A stretch of DNA of 64,000 nucleotides, taken from contig NZ_MPNT01000010.1 of assembly GCF_001907675.1 (NCBI RefSeq), positions 1-64,000 of the forward strand, written 5' to 3'. The DNA is from Mycobacterium paraffinicum. Lineage in GTDB: Bacteria > Actinomycetota > Actinomycetes > Mycobacteriales > Mycobacteriaceae. Shown piece by piece: positions 19,058-28,515 of this stretch. The notes below the pieces were generated by a model. That model ran no database searches and was not told where the DNA came from. It worked only from the letters and a program-made list of their open reading frames with translations. The position numbers and the translations under genes are program-made. Positions within the stretch are counted from its first letter, which is position 1, and the number at the start of each line of letters is the position of its first letter.

Positions 19058-19480
19058 TCAGGCGTGTGCGCGGGCGTGCGGCGGTAGTCCCCGGTTCCCG
19101 TTTGCCTTGTAGAGGGCGCGGTCCAACTCACGGAGGTCGTAGCCGCACCGCTGGCTGACCCGCTGGCACACGTCGAGGTAATCCAGGTAAGGCGGCAGTT
19201 TGCCGACTGGCGGTTTGGGGATCATCCTCTGTTCCACAAACGAGTTGACCGCGCGCCGGTCGATCACAGTGTGCCGCTTGTCGTTCCACACCATCAGCAA
19301 GGCTGACGCCACCGGAACCGCGACGCCGTAGAGCAGGCCCATCACACGGTGCTGGATGGTCAGGGGAGCGGTCAGGGCGGTCCGGGCGATATCGCGGATA
19401 TCGTCGTCGAGGTTGCGGTCCAGCGTTTTGCGGTGCATGGGCCAGTAGCTCCCCTTCAGTTTCCACTCCGCGACGGCCAT
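19058..19480 (-). CDS. HhH-GPD DNA-glycosylase-like small protein (island)
   Basis: 140 aa. Function is not established. The stretch RVMGLLYGVAVPVASALLMVW resembles a helix-hairpin-helix (the usual form is LPGVGxxxASxiL), followed by KRHTVIDRRAV and a C-terminal DLRELDRALY. Together these match a type of small stand-alone HhH-GPD-fold protein with a TVIDxRA block and an LRDLDRALW-like end. I do not see the catalytic lysine/aspartate pair of true base-excision glycosylases with certainty. It lies alone on the minus strand of the island, with about 140 bases to the divergent gene. A DNA-binding or defence role is possible but is inference. Confidence 0.6.
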   Translation of the reverse strand: MAVAEWKLKGSYWPMHRKTLDRNLDDDIRDIARTALTAPLTIQHRVMGLLYGVAVPVASALLMVWNDKRHTVIDRRAVNSFVEQRMIPKPPVGKLPPYLDYLDVCQRVSQRCGYDLRELDRALYKANGNRGLPPHARAHA

Positions 19481-19623
19481 CAGGACGGCGCGATCCTAGT
19501 AACCACGGGCGTTGGAACGTACGACAGCCGCGACGTCCATGGAAACCGGCGTCGCCGACCACCTCGGCGGGGTAGGTTTATAGGGCTGTTGTACTGCGCC
19601 GATGTTCGTGCGGGGGCGGTGGA

Positions 19624-21132
19624 GTGCTAGATATCGCGGACCTGATCGCGAAGGCTGGGGGAAACCCGTGGGAGATAAATCGGAGCCTGCAGGCGGGCAG
19701 CCCCTGGCAGATCGACCGTCTTGCCCAGGTATTTCACGACGCAGGCCGGTGCACAGCTGCGGCCAGTGAGGATTTTGATCAAGCCAAGAAGCGATTCGAT
19801 GCGGCCTGGAACCACCAAGATGGCGATCATCCGATCAACGACTCCGCTGAAGTGGAACGCGTGACAAAGGGTCTCGGGTGGCAATCTGAACGGCTGCCCA
19901 AGATTGGGTCGGATTTGGAAAATGTCGCCGCTGCTTTAGCGGAGGCGCAGCAACGAGGCACGACTGAAATCCGCACGCTGAATCACCAGTTGGAGCTGCT
20001 GGACAAAGTCGTCGTCGCGGCGCAGAAAGACCTTGAAGACCCCACCCTCGATGCGAAGAGCCGACATGCGCTGATGACGTTGATTGAGGACGCCAAAGCC
20101 GATGAGGCAGACGACGTTCGCGACGCCCTGGTGCAGATGCGGTTGATCCGTGGCGTGTACACCGGCACGCTTCACGCGGCGCAGGCTGACCTCGTCAAGG
20201 ACGGCTACGACCCGGCCGGGATCTGGGCTGATGATGCCCACGTCGGCCCCGGCGGACCACCTCTTAACACAGGCGGCACTGGTCCGCGGATCGACGGTCC
20301 CGGCACGCCGCCCCTGCTTGAAGGCCAGAACACGAGAGACCAAGACGACCTGGACTTGTCAATTCCCGGAACGGGAATCGCGCTTGGCGGCGACGGCGCT
20401 CACGGTTACCCCAACATCCTGGTTCCACCCGACGGTGATGCACCTGGCATCAACGGTCCGAACCCGATTCCGCATCCGGAAGGGACGCGTCCGTTGCCGA
20501 CCGGAACCGCAGTCGGCCCCAATGGTGAGCACTACGGCTTCTACGGTCTTGTCCCGTATAAGGGACCCGATGGCCAGCCCAACAAGCAATTCTCTGTGCC
20601 CGACACTGTGGTGGTCGACCTCGCGCACCCCGACAAGGTGCTGTTCACACTTCACGGCATCTCTCAAGCCAGCGGCGCATTCGACCCGAACACCGGGAAG
20701 ATGATCATCATGGGAAACAACCAAAACGGGCAGCGCGGATTGTGGGAATCTGCACCGGTGAACCAGAACGGCAACTGGGGAAATACGTTGCAACCCAAGG
20801 GAACTTTCAACGGCGCGCTCAACGGTAACCGGGAAAGCCAGATCGTGGCCCTACCCCAAGGGAAAGGCTTCATGGTGGTCGGCGCGGCTGCTGACAAGCC
20901 GATCCAAGGTGCCGTCGCCAGCACTCCCCAAGGCCTGCTCAATGCAACACCGACGCCGCTCGTCGGACAGCTGCCAGACACCCAAATCCCTTATGGGCCT
21001 GCCATTACCGACATACGACAGGTAGACGGCAAAGACGTTGTCACCATGCGCGTCAGCACGTACGGGCTCGGTGTCGACGTCTACGATCCGAAGACCTACA
21101 CAACAACTTTCACGGTCACTCCGGGAAGCTGA
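19624..21132 (+). CDS. Large type VII secretion-like protein with helical N-domain and beta-rich C-domain (island)
   Basis: 502 aa from GTG. The N-terminal 190 residues (LIAKAGGNPWEINRSLQAGS, then FDQAKKRFDAAWNHQDG and long amphipathic helices) resemble the mycobacterial WXG100-like/putative hydrolase N-domain proteins linked to ESX secretion. A Gly/Pro-rich linker (about 200-300) leads to a beta-rich domain (about 330-502) with repeated GNNQNGQRGLWES-like turns, possibly a propeller of the DUF4185 kind. No signal peptide is seen, as expected for type VII cargo. The lipoprotein gene follows 15 bases later, so the two may be exported together. Activity is unknown. Confidence 0.7.
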   Translation: MLDIADLIAKAGGNPWEINRSLQAGSPWQIDRLAQVFHDAGRCTAAASEDFDQAKKRFDAAWNHQDGDHPINDSAEVERVTKGLGWQSERLPKIGSDLENVAAALAEAQQRGTTEIRTLNHQLELLDKVVVAAQKDLEDPTLDAKSRHALMTLIEDAKADEADDVRDALVQMRLIRGVYTGTLHAAQADLVKDGYDPAGIWADDAHVGPGGPPLNTGGTGPRIDGPGTPPLLEGQNTRDQDDLDLSIPGTGIALGGDGAHGYPNILVPPDGDAPGINGPNPIPHPEGTRPLPTGTAVGPNGEHYGFYGLVPYKGPDGQPNKQFSVPDTVVVDLAHPDKVLFTLHGISQASGAFDPNTGKMIIMGNNQNGQRGLWESAPVNQNGNWGNTLQPKGTFNGALNGNRESQIVALPQGKGFMVVGAAADKPIQGAVASTPQGLLNATPTPLVGQLPDTQIPYGPAITDIRQVDGKDVVTMRVSTYGLGVDVYDPKTYTTTFTVTPGS

Positions 21133-21147
21133 AAGGGGCTCAAGCCG

Positions 21148-21657
21148 ATGCCAACCGTCCGTCGAATGCTCACTGCAGCCGCCTCGGTCATCAGCGTGAC
21201 CGCGATGTCGGCGTGCACCCAGTCACACGCTGACCCGGCATTTCCCGACCCGTCCGGCTACCCGCGCGTCAACGTGTTCGATTACGGGATCGAGCTGCCA
21301 AATCCTCAGCGCGATCCCACCACCGCCATCTATTTCCTGACACCCGAAGGGATTCCGTGCAACTTCCACACCGGTAGCGTCGAATGCATCGGCAATATCC
21401 CGGGCGTACCGGATAGTGACAAGAGCCCGTTCACTTCGGTGTCGACAGACAGCGGCATTCGGGCAGCCACAACAACTCCGTACAGTGATGGGTCGGTTCA
21501 GGGACACCCGCTCAAGCCGCTGCCCCCGCTGCAAGCCTTAGCCGCTGGCGGGACATTTTGTGGGGTCGACAGCTCGGGCGCTACCGCTTGCAAGGACTCC
21601 CGAGGCCGAGGTTTCGTGATCTCGCAACAAGGGACTCGCTGGCTGCCCCACGTCTAA
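21148..21657 (+). CDS. Putative lipoprotein (island)
   Basis: 169 aa. A basic start (MPTVRRM), hydrophobic core and lipobox VTAMSAC (C23) predict export and lipidation. The mature part has four cysteines (in IPCNF, VECIG, TFCGV and TACKD) that could form two disulfides, and no recognisable enzymatic motif. It is the second gene of a pair with the 502-aa protein; paired secreted protein and lipoprotein genes of this kind are common in mycobacterial accessory DNA. Confidence 0.72.
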   Translation: MPTVRRMLTAAASVISVTAMSACTQSHADPAFPDPSGYPRVNVFDYGIELPNPQRDPTTAIYFLTPEGIPCNFHTGSVECIGNIPGVPDSDKSPFTSVSTDSGIRAATTTPYSDGSVQGHPLKPLPPLQALAAGGTFCGVDSSGATACKDSRGRGFVISQQGTRWLPHV

Positions 21658-22479
21658 GCCGCCAGCTCGGCGTGCCACCCGGATGACTCGCAAATTGCAA
21701 GCAGCTGAACGTGTCTCGGATCGCAGCACATCGGTGGATTCTGCCGAGGCCAGACCGCCCTCTACTCCGACAATTTTCCTCTTGGTCGTCGTCAGCGGGT
21801 CATCATTGTTGTGTCAAAAGCGTCCGCGTGACCTTCTAGTTGTCTTTATAGATACTGTCCATCAAGAGGGCCGCGCGATCAGGCTACATACAAAATTTCG
21901 CTGGAATCCCGGCACCCTGATTTCCCCGTCCAGAACGCGACTGACCAATTTCGTGATCTGTAGTGGATCGCTCAAGACCCAAGACCCCCATCTTCAACTC
22001 GTGATTCTCCCGCGAGGTTAGCTTCCCCCAGGAACGCAGCAGCGCGGAGAAGAACCGAGGGGCAACGCGTGACCAGTTCCCTAGCCGCCGAGCCTGGCAA
22101 ATGGTCGTGAGCGGACTCCCAGGACACCAAGTGGACACAAAACTCCGGCAGTTACAGCTAACTAGCGTTAAGTCGCGAAGCGTGTTTATGCAGCTAGATG
22201 CGAACTTAGGCCGCTGACCGGGATAGCTGATGAGGGTTCGAGTCCCTCCGCCCGCACCAGTGTTTACGCAGCTCGAAGCCGTGTTCGTGGTCCAGTGGGA
22301 TGCTCCGGGCACCTTCGCGGCGGGCATGCGAACTGTCGCCACGGCATCTCATCGATCCGCACCTCCAGTTCGATGTCCAGGCGGATGATTGGTTCATGCC
22401 CGAAGTTGCTCTTGTTCGACGCACCGATGGCTCGTGGACGACGGGCTTTTTCGCGGCGGCGCCGCGGGTGACCCCCGGG
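21658..22479. other. Non-coding island end with second attachment-site repeat
   Basis: This 820-base stretch has no convincing gene; open frames in it have atypical codon use and overlap each other. It is visibly poorer in GC around 21770-21900 than the rest of the window. It contains the second GGACACCAA...GGACAC copy (22122-22138) and the exact tRNA-Leu-derived repeat (22234-22265). Confidence 0.7.
22234..22265 (+). other. Right attachment-site repeat (copy of tRNA-Leu 3' end)
   Basis: An exact 32-base copy of 18917-18948. It lacks the 5' half of a tRNA, so it is a recombination scar rather than a gene. With the intact tRNA-Leu it bounds an island of about 3.3 kb. Confidence 0.85.
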
Positions 22480-23040
22480 GTGGGGGCGAAATCTGCAATT
22501 GCTGCAGCCACGGTCGCCGTGTTTGTTGCCGCATGCCCGTGTCCCGTCGGTTCGGCAGACCCCACGTCCGAAAGTCCACCGTTCCCCATCGGTCAGATGG
22601 GCGTGCCCGTGCATGCCCGGGCGGCCAGCGGCGCGACCGCCGACATCACCGTCAACAGTGCAACGTGGTTTCCACCCGGGTGCGCCTCTCATTTTGCGAG
22701 TCCGACGGATGGCTCCGCTTGCAACGTGGTCGAACTGACTATCACCGCGACGTCCCACCGGTTCTTCCAGTTCGACCGGAACCACGTGTTTGCCGGATAC
22801 GGTGGCGGTAATCAGCCATGGACCCATCCCGACGACGCACCCCGGCCGGCAACGCTTGCGGTCGACTTCCAGAGGCTCGACAAGATGCCCCCGCTGCAAT
22901 CGGGCGGCCTTCAAGACGGGCAGAGCGCGCATGGATTCGTCGGCTTCGTTATGCCGACGGCAGGCGACCTGTACATCACGATCAACGATCCCGAGCAACC
23001 CGCGCCCTACACCGAAGCGGGCCTGATCGTCCACACCTGA
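22480..23040 (+). CDS. Secreted protein with Ig-like (DUF4352/MPT63-like) fold
   Basis: The frame is open from an ATG at 22300 (246 aa), but a signal peptide starts only near residue 60. I prefer GTG 22480 (VGAKSAIAAATVAVFVAACP), giving 186 aa; GTG 22468 is also possible. Mature sequence begins near SADPTSESPPFPIGQMG. Later blocks ATADITVNSATWFPPGC, ELTITATSHRFFQFDRN and QSAHGFVGFVMPTAGDLY suggest a secreted immunoglobulin-like beta-sandwich of the MPT63/telokin kind. It lies just outside the tRNA-derived repeat, between two further partial repeats, so it may belong to a second inserted segment. Confidence 0.65.
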   Translation: MGAKSAIAAATVAVFVAACPCPVGSADPTSESPPFPIGQMGVPVHARAASGATADITVNSATWFPPGCASHFASPTDGSACNVVELTITATSHRFFQFDRNHVFAGYGGGNQPWTHPDDAPRPATLAVDFQRLDKMPPLQSGGLQDGQSAHGFVGFVMPTAGDLYITINDPEQPAPYTEAGLIVHT

Positions 23041-23076
23041 TCGGGCGCGATGAACCCACGGTCGTGCTCCCAGCTA

Positions 23077-23146
23077 CCGCCCGCACCAGGGAAACCCGCT
23101 TGCTGAGCGGCGGCCTGGGTGCCACTTCAAAATCCCTCCGCCCGCA
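23077..23146 (+). repeat. Two partial copies of the tRNA-Leu 3'-end repeat
   Basis: CCGCCCGCACCAG at 23077-23089 and TCCCTCCGCCCGCA at 23133-23146 match parts of the 32-base attachment repeat. They suggest earlier insertion events at the same tRNA, or decayed outer boundaries of the island. Confidence 0.45.
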
Positions 23147-23222
23147 TCACCAATTCGCCTTCGCCAGGCGTTAAACCCTCCATCCGGGGTACGCGCAACT
23201 GCACGGACGCGAGGGAGACGCC

Positions 23223-23531
23223 ATGGCCACCGGAAACGACGACGCCGTCACCGCAAAAGATGTGGAGCGCGCGGAACGCAAAGCCGCGGAGGCTCGCGAA
23301 CGCGCCGCGCATGCGGGCCTGGCGGCGGCCCGCAGTTTCGAGCAATCGGCCCTGCAGCACGAACGAGTCGCGCGCGTCCAAGACCGAATCGTCGAACAAG
23401 GCGACTTTCATCAGGCCCCGCACCGGGAATCGGCGGCCAAGCATCGCCAAGCGGCGGACGAGGACCGCAAACTGGCCGAGCTGAAGCGAAAAGAGTCCGA
23501 GGCGGACCTGGCCCTCGACGCCGACTTCTAA
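23223..23531 (+). CDS. Small charged, helical conserved mycobacterial protein
   Basis: 102 aa, extremely rich in Ala, Glu, Arg and Lys (DVERAERKAAEARERAAHAG, ESAAKHRQAADEDRKLAELK), predicting a long coiled coil with no membrane segment. No family with known function is recognised. ATG is preceded by GAGGGAGACGCC, a good ribosome-binding site. It converges with the DCC-family gene with a four-base overlap of stop codons. Confidence 0.7.
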   Translation: MATGNDDAVTAKDVERAERKAAEARERAAHAGLAAARSFEQSALQHERVARVQDRIVEQGDFHQAPHRESAAKHRQAADEDRKLAELKRKESEADLALDADF

Positions 23532-23953
23532 GGGTCCAAGAAGCGGGCGCGAACCTCCGGCCCGGGCAGCGGACACGTGTCGTACTTGCCGAAGATGCGG
23601 TAGCGGACGTCGGCGATCCGGTCGTAGAGCCAGTCGCGCAGCGGAGCGGGGATGACGCGGGCGACCCCGAACAGCTTCCACGGGCCGCCAAGGTAGTCCA
23701 CCACGCGCAGGGCGGCCGAGGACCGGACGGCGACACGTTCTCCCGGCTGCTCGGGTTCGTCGACGAACACCACGGAGTCCACGTCTTTGATGGTCGGGTG
23801 CCGGGCAAAGACCGCCCGGGCGAAGTCGCTGTCCAGGGCCGCGAAGCGCAGCGTGCCGTGGGGATCGAACCGAAGTATGGTCCGCACCGCCGCGTTGCAG
23901 ACGCCACAGACCCCGTCGTAGAGCAACACCGGCGAAACCGATTCACCGCTCAC
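23528..23953 (-). CDS. DCC-family thiol-disulfide oxidoreductase (DUF393)
   Basis: 141 aa. The defining DxxCxxC motif is present as LLYDGVCGVCNAAV near the N-terminus, with FAALDSDFAR and the C-terminal CPLPGPEVRARFLDP. The family is predicted to have thioredoxin-like redox activity; partners are unknown. It is divergent from irtA with 156 bases between them, which contain the IdeR box. Confidence 0.9.
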   Translation of the reverse strand: MSGESVSPVLLYDGVCGVCNAAVRTILRFDPHGTLRFAALDSDFARAVFARHPTIKDVDSVVFVDEPEQPGERVAVRSSAALRVVDYLGGPWKLFGVARVIPAPLRDWLYDRIADVRYRIFGKYDTCPLPGPEVRARFLDP

Positions 23954-23996
23954 ACATCCAGGCTACCGATCGAGCTCGGCGACCCCGGGTTTGACC

Positions 23997-24015
23997 TTTG
24001 GTAAGGCAACCCTTA
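23997..24015. promoter_or_regulatory. IdeR iron box upstream of irtA
   Basis: TTTGGTAAGGCAACCCTTA matches the mycobacterial IdeR consensus TTAGGTTAGGCTAACCTAA at 14 of 19 positions and keeps the dyad. It lies 95 bases before the irtA ATG. IdeR with Fe(II) would repress irtAB when iron is plentiful. Assignment rests on the match and on known iron control of irtA. Confidence 0.85.
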
Positions 24016-24109
24016 GTTTGTGGGCGGGAGCCTATTCAGCGAGGGGTCCGCCCGCCCGTCCGTTCGCTGAGGTCGTCGCGCAGGTGAGCGACGCGAGAAA
24101 GGACCGTTG

Positions 24110-26695
24110 ATGGCACGCGGATTCTCCGGTGTGATGCTGCGAAGCTTCGGTGCTCGCGACCACACCGCGACGGTGCTCGAAACCGTACACATCGCACCGC
24201 ATTTCGTGCGGGTGCGAATGACGTCGCCGACGCTGTTCGAGGACGTGGATGCCGAACCCGCCGCCTGGCTGCGGTTCTGGTTTCCCGACCCGGACGGGTC
24301 CAGTACCGAGTTCCAGCGCGCTTACACCATCTCGGAGGCCGACGTCCCCAGCGGCCGCTTCGCGGTCGACATCGTGCTGCACGAGCCCGCCGGCCCGGCG
24401 TCGAAGTGGGCTCGCACCGTGCAGCCCGGCGCGACGATCGCCGTCATGGCGCTGATGGGCTCGTCGCGGTTCGACGTGCCCGACGAGCAGCCGGCCGGCT
24501 ACCTGCTGATCGGTGACTCGGCGTCGATCCCCGGCATCAACGGGATCATCGGCGTCGTCCCCGACGACGTGCCGATCGAGATGTATCTCGAGCAACACGA
24601 CGACCACGACGTCCTGATCCCGATCGCGTCGCACCCCCGGCTGCGAGTGCATTGGGTGGCCCGGCGCGACGAGAAATCCCTCGCCGCGGCGATTGATAAC
24701 CGCGACTGGTCCAACTGGTACGCGTGGGCCACGCCCGAAGCGGCGGTGCTCAAGCACGTCCGCACGCGGCTGCGCGACGAGTTCGGCTTCCCCAAGTCCG
24801 AGATTCACGCCCAGGCCTACTGGAGCGCAGGCCGGGCGATGGGCACCCGCCGCGGCGACGAGACCGAATCCGCGAATGATGGTGCACGGGGACCGGTTTC
24901 GCCCGAGCAAGCGCCCGGCCAGCCAAGCACCCCCGCCGCCCACGGCAATTGGCGCGCCCAGGCCGCCGGGCGGTTGCTCGCGCCGCTGCGCTCGGCCCTG
25001 ATCCTTTCCGGCGTGCTGCAGGCCGTGATCACGGTGGTCCAGCTGGCGCCGTTCGTCCTGCTGGTCGAGCTGGCGCGCCTGCTGGTGGCCGGGGCGCCCG
25101 CGTCCCGGCTCTTCGACGTCGGGATCGCGGCCGTTGCGCTGCTGGGAACGGGCACCGTCCTCGGCGCGGCGCTCACCTTGTGGCTGCACGTCGTCGACGC
25201 CCGGTTCGCCGCCGACCTGCGATCTCGGCTGTTGCGCAAGCTATCCCGGTTGTCGCTGGGCTGGTTCACCGCGCGCGGATCGGGCTCGATCAAGCAGCTG
25301 TTGCACGACGACACGCTGTCGCTGCACTATCTGGTCACCCACGCCATCCCGGACGCGGTCGCCGCGATCATCGCCCCGGTGGCGGTGCTGGTCTACCTTT
25401 TCGTCGTCGACTGGCGAGTGGCGCTCGTGCTGTTCGTGCCCGTCCTGGTGTATCTGGTGTTGACGTCGTCGCTCACCATTCAGTCGGGCCCGCGGATCCC
25501 GCAATCGCAACGCTGGGCCGAGAAGATGAGCGGCGAGGCCGGTGCCTACCTGGAGGGCCAGCCGGTGATCCGCGTCTTCGGCGGCGCGGCCGCCTCCAGC
25601 TTCCGCCGCCGCCTCGACGAGTACGTCGAATTCCTCGTCTCCTGGCAGCGACCGCTGGCCGGCAAGAAGACGTTGATGGACCTGGTCACCCGGCCCTCGA
25701 CCTTCTTGTGGCTCATCGTGCTCACGGGCACCCTGCTCACCGTCACCGGGCGGATGGATCCGGCCAATCTCCTGCCGTTCTTGTTGCTGGGCACCACCTT
25801 CGGCGCGCGGCTGTTGGGTATCGCGTACGGAGTGGGTGGTATCAGCGCCGGCATGCTCGCCGCCCGGCGGCTGCAGAACACGCTCGACGAGCCGGAACTC
25901 GCCGTGCGGCCGCAAGACGGGTCCGGGGATTCGTCGGCCACGGTGGTGTTCGACGGAGTCAGCTTCGGCTATCGGCCGGGAGTTCCGGTGATCCGTGACG
26001 TGTCCCTGACGCTGCGGCCCGGCACGGTCACCGCCCTCGTCGGCCCGTCCGGGTCCGGCAAGTCCACGCTGGCCGCCCTGCTGGCCCGGTTCCACGACAT
26101 TGATCAGGGTGCGATTCGCGTTGGGGGCCAAGACATCCGATCGATGACCGCCGATGAGCTCTACGCGAAGGTCGGCTTCGTCCTGCAGGAGACGCAACTG
26201 GTGCACGGCACCGTCGCGGAGAACATCGCGCTGGCCGTCCCCGACGCCACCGCGGCGCGAATCCAGGAAGCGGCGCGCCAGGCCCAGATCCACGACCGGA
26301 TCATGCGATTGCCGGACGGCTACGACACCGTGCTGGGCGCAGGAGCGGGGTTGTCGGGCGGGGAACGGCAGCGGCTCACCATCGCCCGGGCGATCCTGGC
26401 GGACACCCCTGTTCTGATCCTCGACGAAGCCACCGCGTTCGCCGACCCCGAATCGGAATACCTGGTGCAGCAAGCGCTCAACCGGCTGACCCGGAACCGC
26501 ACCGTCCTGGTGATCGCCCACCGCCTGCACACGATCACGGGCGCCGACCAGATCGTCGTGCTCGACCACGGCCGGATCGCCGAACGGGGTACGCACGACG
26601 AGTTGCTGGCCACCGACGGCCGATACCGGCGGCTGTGGGAAGGCGGCCGGCGGGACCGGATCACCGCCAGCGCGGCGCAGGAGGGGACACGATGA
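24110..26695 (+). CDS. irtA: Mycobactin importer/reductase ABC subunit IrtA
   Basis: 861 aa from ATG 24110 behind AGAAAGGA; a TTG one codon upstream is possible. IrtA and IrtB form an inner-membrane ABC transporter that imports Fe-mycobactin. The N-terminal siderophore-interaction domain (about 1-270; [20 protein letters not shown], then [12 protein letters not shown]) binds FAD and reduces the ferric siderophore. A six-helix exporter-type membrane domain (about 290-590) and an ATPase domain follow, with Walker [10 protein letters not shown], signature LSGGERQR and Walker [12 protein letters not shown]. It overlaps irtB by four bases. The mbtK-N genes beside it in M. tuberculosis are absent. 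Confidence 0.96.
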   Translation: MARGFSGVMLRSFGARDHTATVLETVHIAPHFVRVRMTSPTLFEDVDAEPAAWLRFWFPDPDGSSTEFQRAYTISEADVPSGRFAVDIVLHEPAGPASKWARTVQPGATIAVMALMGSSRFDVPDEQPAGYLLIGDSASIPGINGIIGVVPDDVPIEMYLEQHDDHDVLIPIASHPRLRVHWVARRDEKSLAAAIDNRDWSNWYAWATPEAAVLKHVRTRLRDEFGFPKSEIHAQAYWSAGRAMGTRRGDETESANDGARGPVSPEQAPGQPSTPAAHGNWRAQAAGRLLAPLRSALILSGVLQAVITVVQLAPFVLLVELARLLVAGAPASRLFDVGIAAVALLGTGTVLGAALTLWLHVVDARFAADLRSRLLRKLSRLSLGWFTARGSGSIKQLLHDDTLSLHYLVTHAIPDAVAAIIAPVAVLVYLFVVDWRVALVLFVPVLVYLVLTSSLTIQSGPRIPQSQRWAEKMSGEAGAYLEGQPVIRVFGGAAASSFRRRLDEYVEFLVSWQRPLAGKKTLMDLVTRPSTFLWLIVLTGTLLTVTGRMDPANLLPFLLLGTTFGARLLGIAYGVGGISAGMLAARRLQNTLDEPELAVRPQDGSGDSSATVVFDGVSFGYRPGVPVIRDVSLTLRPGTVTALVGPSGSGKSTLAALLARFHDIDQGAIRVGGQDIRSMTADELYAKVGFVLQETQLVHGTVAENIALAVPDATAARIQEAARQAQIHDRIMRLPDGYDTVLGAGAGLSGGERQRLTIARAILADTPVLILDEATAFADPESEYLVQQALNRLTRNRTVLVIAHRLHTITGADQIVVLDHGRIAERGTHDELLATDGRYRRLWEGGRRDRITASAAQEGTR

Positions 26696-28428
26696 TTCGC
26701 ACCTGGTTGGGGCTGGTGCCCGCGGATCGCCGAGCCAAGGTCATCGCCTATGCCGTGCTGGCGCTGCTGTCCGTGGTGGTGCGGGCGGCGGGCACCGTCC
26801 TACTGGTGCCGTTGGTCGGCGCCCTGTTCGGCGACCCGCACCGCGCGCTGGGGTGGCTCGGCTGGCTCACGGCCGCCACCGTCATCGGATGGCTGATCGA
26901 CACCGCGACCGCGCGGATCGGCTTCGACCTCGGGTTCGCCGTCCTCGACCACAGCCAGCACGACGTGGCGGACCGGTTGCCCGGCGTGCGGCTCGACTGG
27001 TTCACCACAGAGCACACCGCGACGGCGCGCCAGGCGATCGCCGCCACCGGACCCGAGCTGGTCGGCTTGGTCGTCAACCTGCTGACACCGCTGATCTCCG
27101 CCATCCTGCTGCCCGCGGCCATCGCGGTCGCCCTGATCCCGATCTCGTGGCAGCTCGGCGCGGCCGCACTGGGCGGCGTGCCGCTGCTCTTGGGGGCGCT
27201 CTGGGCCTCGGCCCGACTCACGCGGCGCGCCGACGCCGCGGCCGACGAAGCCAACAGCGCGCTCACCGAGCGGATCATCGAATTCGCCCGCACCCAACAG
27301 GCGCTGCGGGCCGCACGAAGGGTCGAACCGGCGCGCAGCCTGGTCGGCGATGCGCTGGCCGCGCAACACGGCGCGACCATGCGCTTGCTGTCCATGCAGG
27401 TTCCGGGCCAGCTGCTGTTCAGCCTGGCCAGCCAGCTGTCGCTCATCCTGCTGGCGGGCGCGACCGCGGCGCTGACGGTCAACAAGACCCTATCGGTGCC
27501 CGAAGCCGTCGCAGTGATCGTCGTGATCGTGCGCTACCTCGAACCGTTCACCACGATCAGCGAATTGGCGCCTGCCTTGGAAAGCACCCGCGCCACGCTC
27601 GATCGCATCCGATGCGTGCTTACGGCGCCATCGATGAACTCCGGTGCGGCTACGCTGCCCGTCACCGCGACGGCGCCCCGTATCGAGTTCGACGGGGTCG
27701 AGTTCCGGTATGACGGTGCGCCCGCGTCGGTGCTCGACGGGGTGAGCTTCACCCTGGCGCCGGGCAGCACGACGGCGATCGTCGGACCGTCCGGATCGGG
27801 CAAGAGCACCATTCTGGCGCTGATCGCCGGGCTGCACGAACCCACCCGCGGCCGGGTATTGATCGACGGCGTCGATGCGGCCACGCTGGACGCCGAGGCT
27901 CGCAGGGCGGCGAGCAGCGTCGTGTTCCAGCATCCCTACCTGTTTCACGGGTCGATCCGTGACAACGTGTTCGCCGGTGATCCCGGCGCGGGCGATGACC
28001 AGTTCAACCGCGCCGTCGCCCTCGCCCGCGTCGACGAACTCATCGGCCGGCTGCAAGACGGCGCCGACACGATCGTCGGCGAAGCCGGCTCGGCGCTGTC
28101 CGGAGGCGAACGCCAACGGGTCAGCATCGCACGGGCGCTGCTCAAGCCCGCGCCGATACTGCTGGTCGACGAGGCGACCAGCGCTCTGGACACCGAGAAC
28201 GAGGCCGCGGTGGTCGACGCGCTGACACTCGACCCGCGGTCGCGCACCCAGGTGATCGTCGCGCACCGGCTGGCCAGCATCAGTCACGCCGACCGCGTCC
28301 TGTTCCTCGACGACGGTCGTGTGATCGAGGACGGGACGGTCGGCGAATTGCTCGCGGCGGGTGGACGTTTCGACGAGTTCTGGCGGCAGCAGCACGAGGC
28401 CGCAGAATGGCGCATTCTCGCCGACTGA
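26692..28428 (+). CDS. irtB: Mycobactin importer ABC subunit IrtB
   Basis: 578 aa from the ATG in the ATGA overlap with irtA ([14 protein letters not shown]). A membrane domain (about 15-310) is followed by an ATPase domain with Walker [12 protein letters not shown]-loop [12 protein letters not shown], signature LSGGERQR and Walker [13 protein letters not shown]. It lacks the siderophore-interaction domain, as expected for IrtB. It is the obligate partner of IrtA and shares the IdeR-controlled promoter. Confidence 0.96.
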   Translation: MIRTWLGLVPADRRAKVIAYAVLALLSVVVRAAGTVLLVPLVGALFGDPHRALGWLGWLTAATVIGWLIDTATARIGFDLGFAVLDHSQHDVADRLPGVRLDWFTTEHTATARQAIAATGPELVGLVVNLLTPLISAILLPAAIAVALIPISWQLGAAALGGVPLLLGALWASARLTRRADAAADEANSALTERIIEFARTQQALRAARRVEPARSLVGDALAAQHGATMRLLSMQVPGQLLFSLASQLSLILLAGATAALTVNKTLSVPEAVAVIVVIVRYLEPFTTISELAPALESTRATLDRIRCVLTAPSMNSGAATLPVTATAPRIEFDGVEFRYDGAPASVLDGVSFTLAPGSTTAIVGPSGSGKSTILALIAGLHEPTRGRVLIDGVDAATLDAEARRAASSVVFQHPYLFHGSIRDNVFAGDPGAGDDQFNRAVALARVDELIGRLQDGADTIVGEAGSALSGGERQRVSIARALLKPAPILLVDEATSALDTENEAAVVDALTLDPRSRTQVIVAHRLASISHADRVLFLDDGRVIEDGTVGELLAAGGRFDEFWRQQHEAAEWRILAD

Positions 28429-28515
28429 TGTGAAGCAGTTGACCGCAACTCTTGCGGTATGCCTTACAGTTTGTCAGTCGGACGGAGCCGTCCGGGTGCA
28501 GGAGGCGCGCTGTTC

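Noticed and set aside
18889..19131. Short protein across the tRNA-Leu 3' end (reads RRDSNPHALS)
   Set aside because: It is translation through a tRNA T-arm, a known annotation artefact; the same happens at the duplicated repeat near 22230.
21683..22021. 112-codon plus-strand open frame in the island
   Set aside because: No ribosome-binding site, mixed composition and low-GC codons throughout; no similarity recognised.
21884..22342. 152-codon minus-strand open frame crossing the second attachment repeat
   Set aside because: It runs through the tRNA-derived repeat and contains the artefact sequence GGGTRTLISYPG; not a credible integrase remnant from what can be read.
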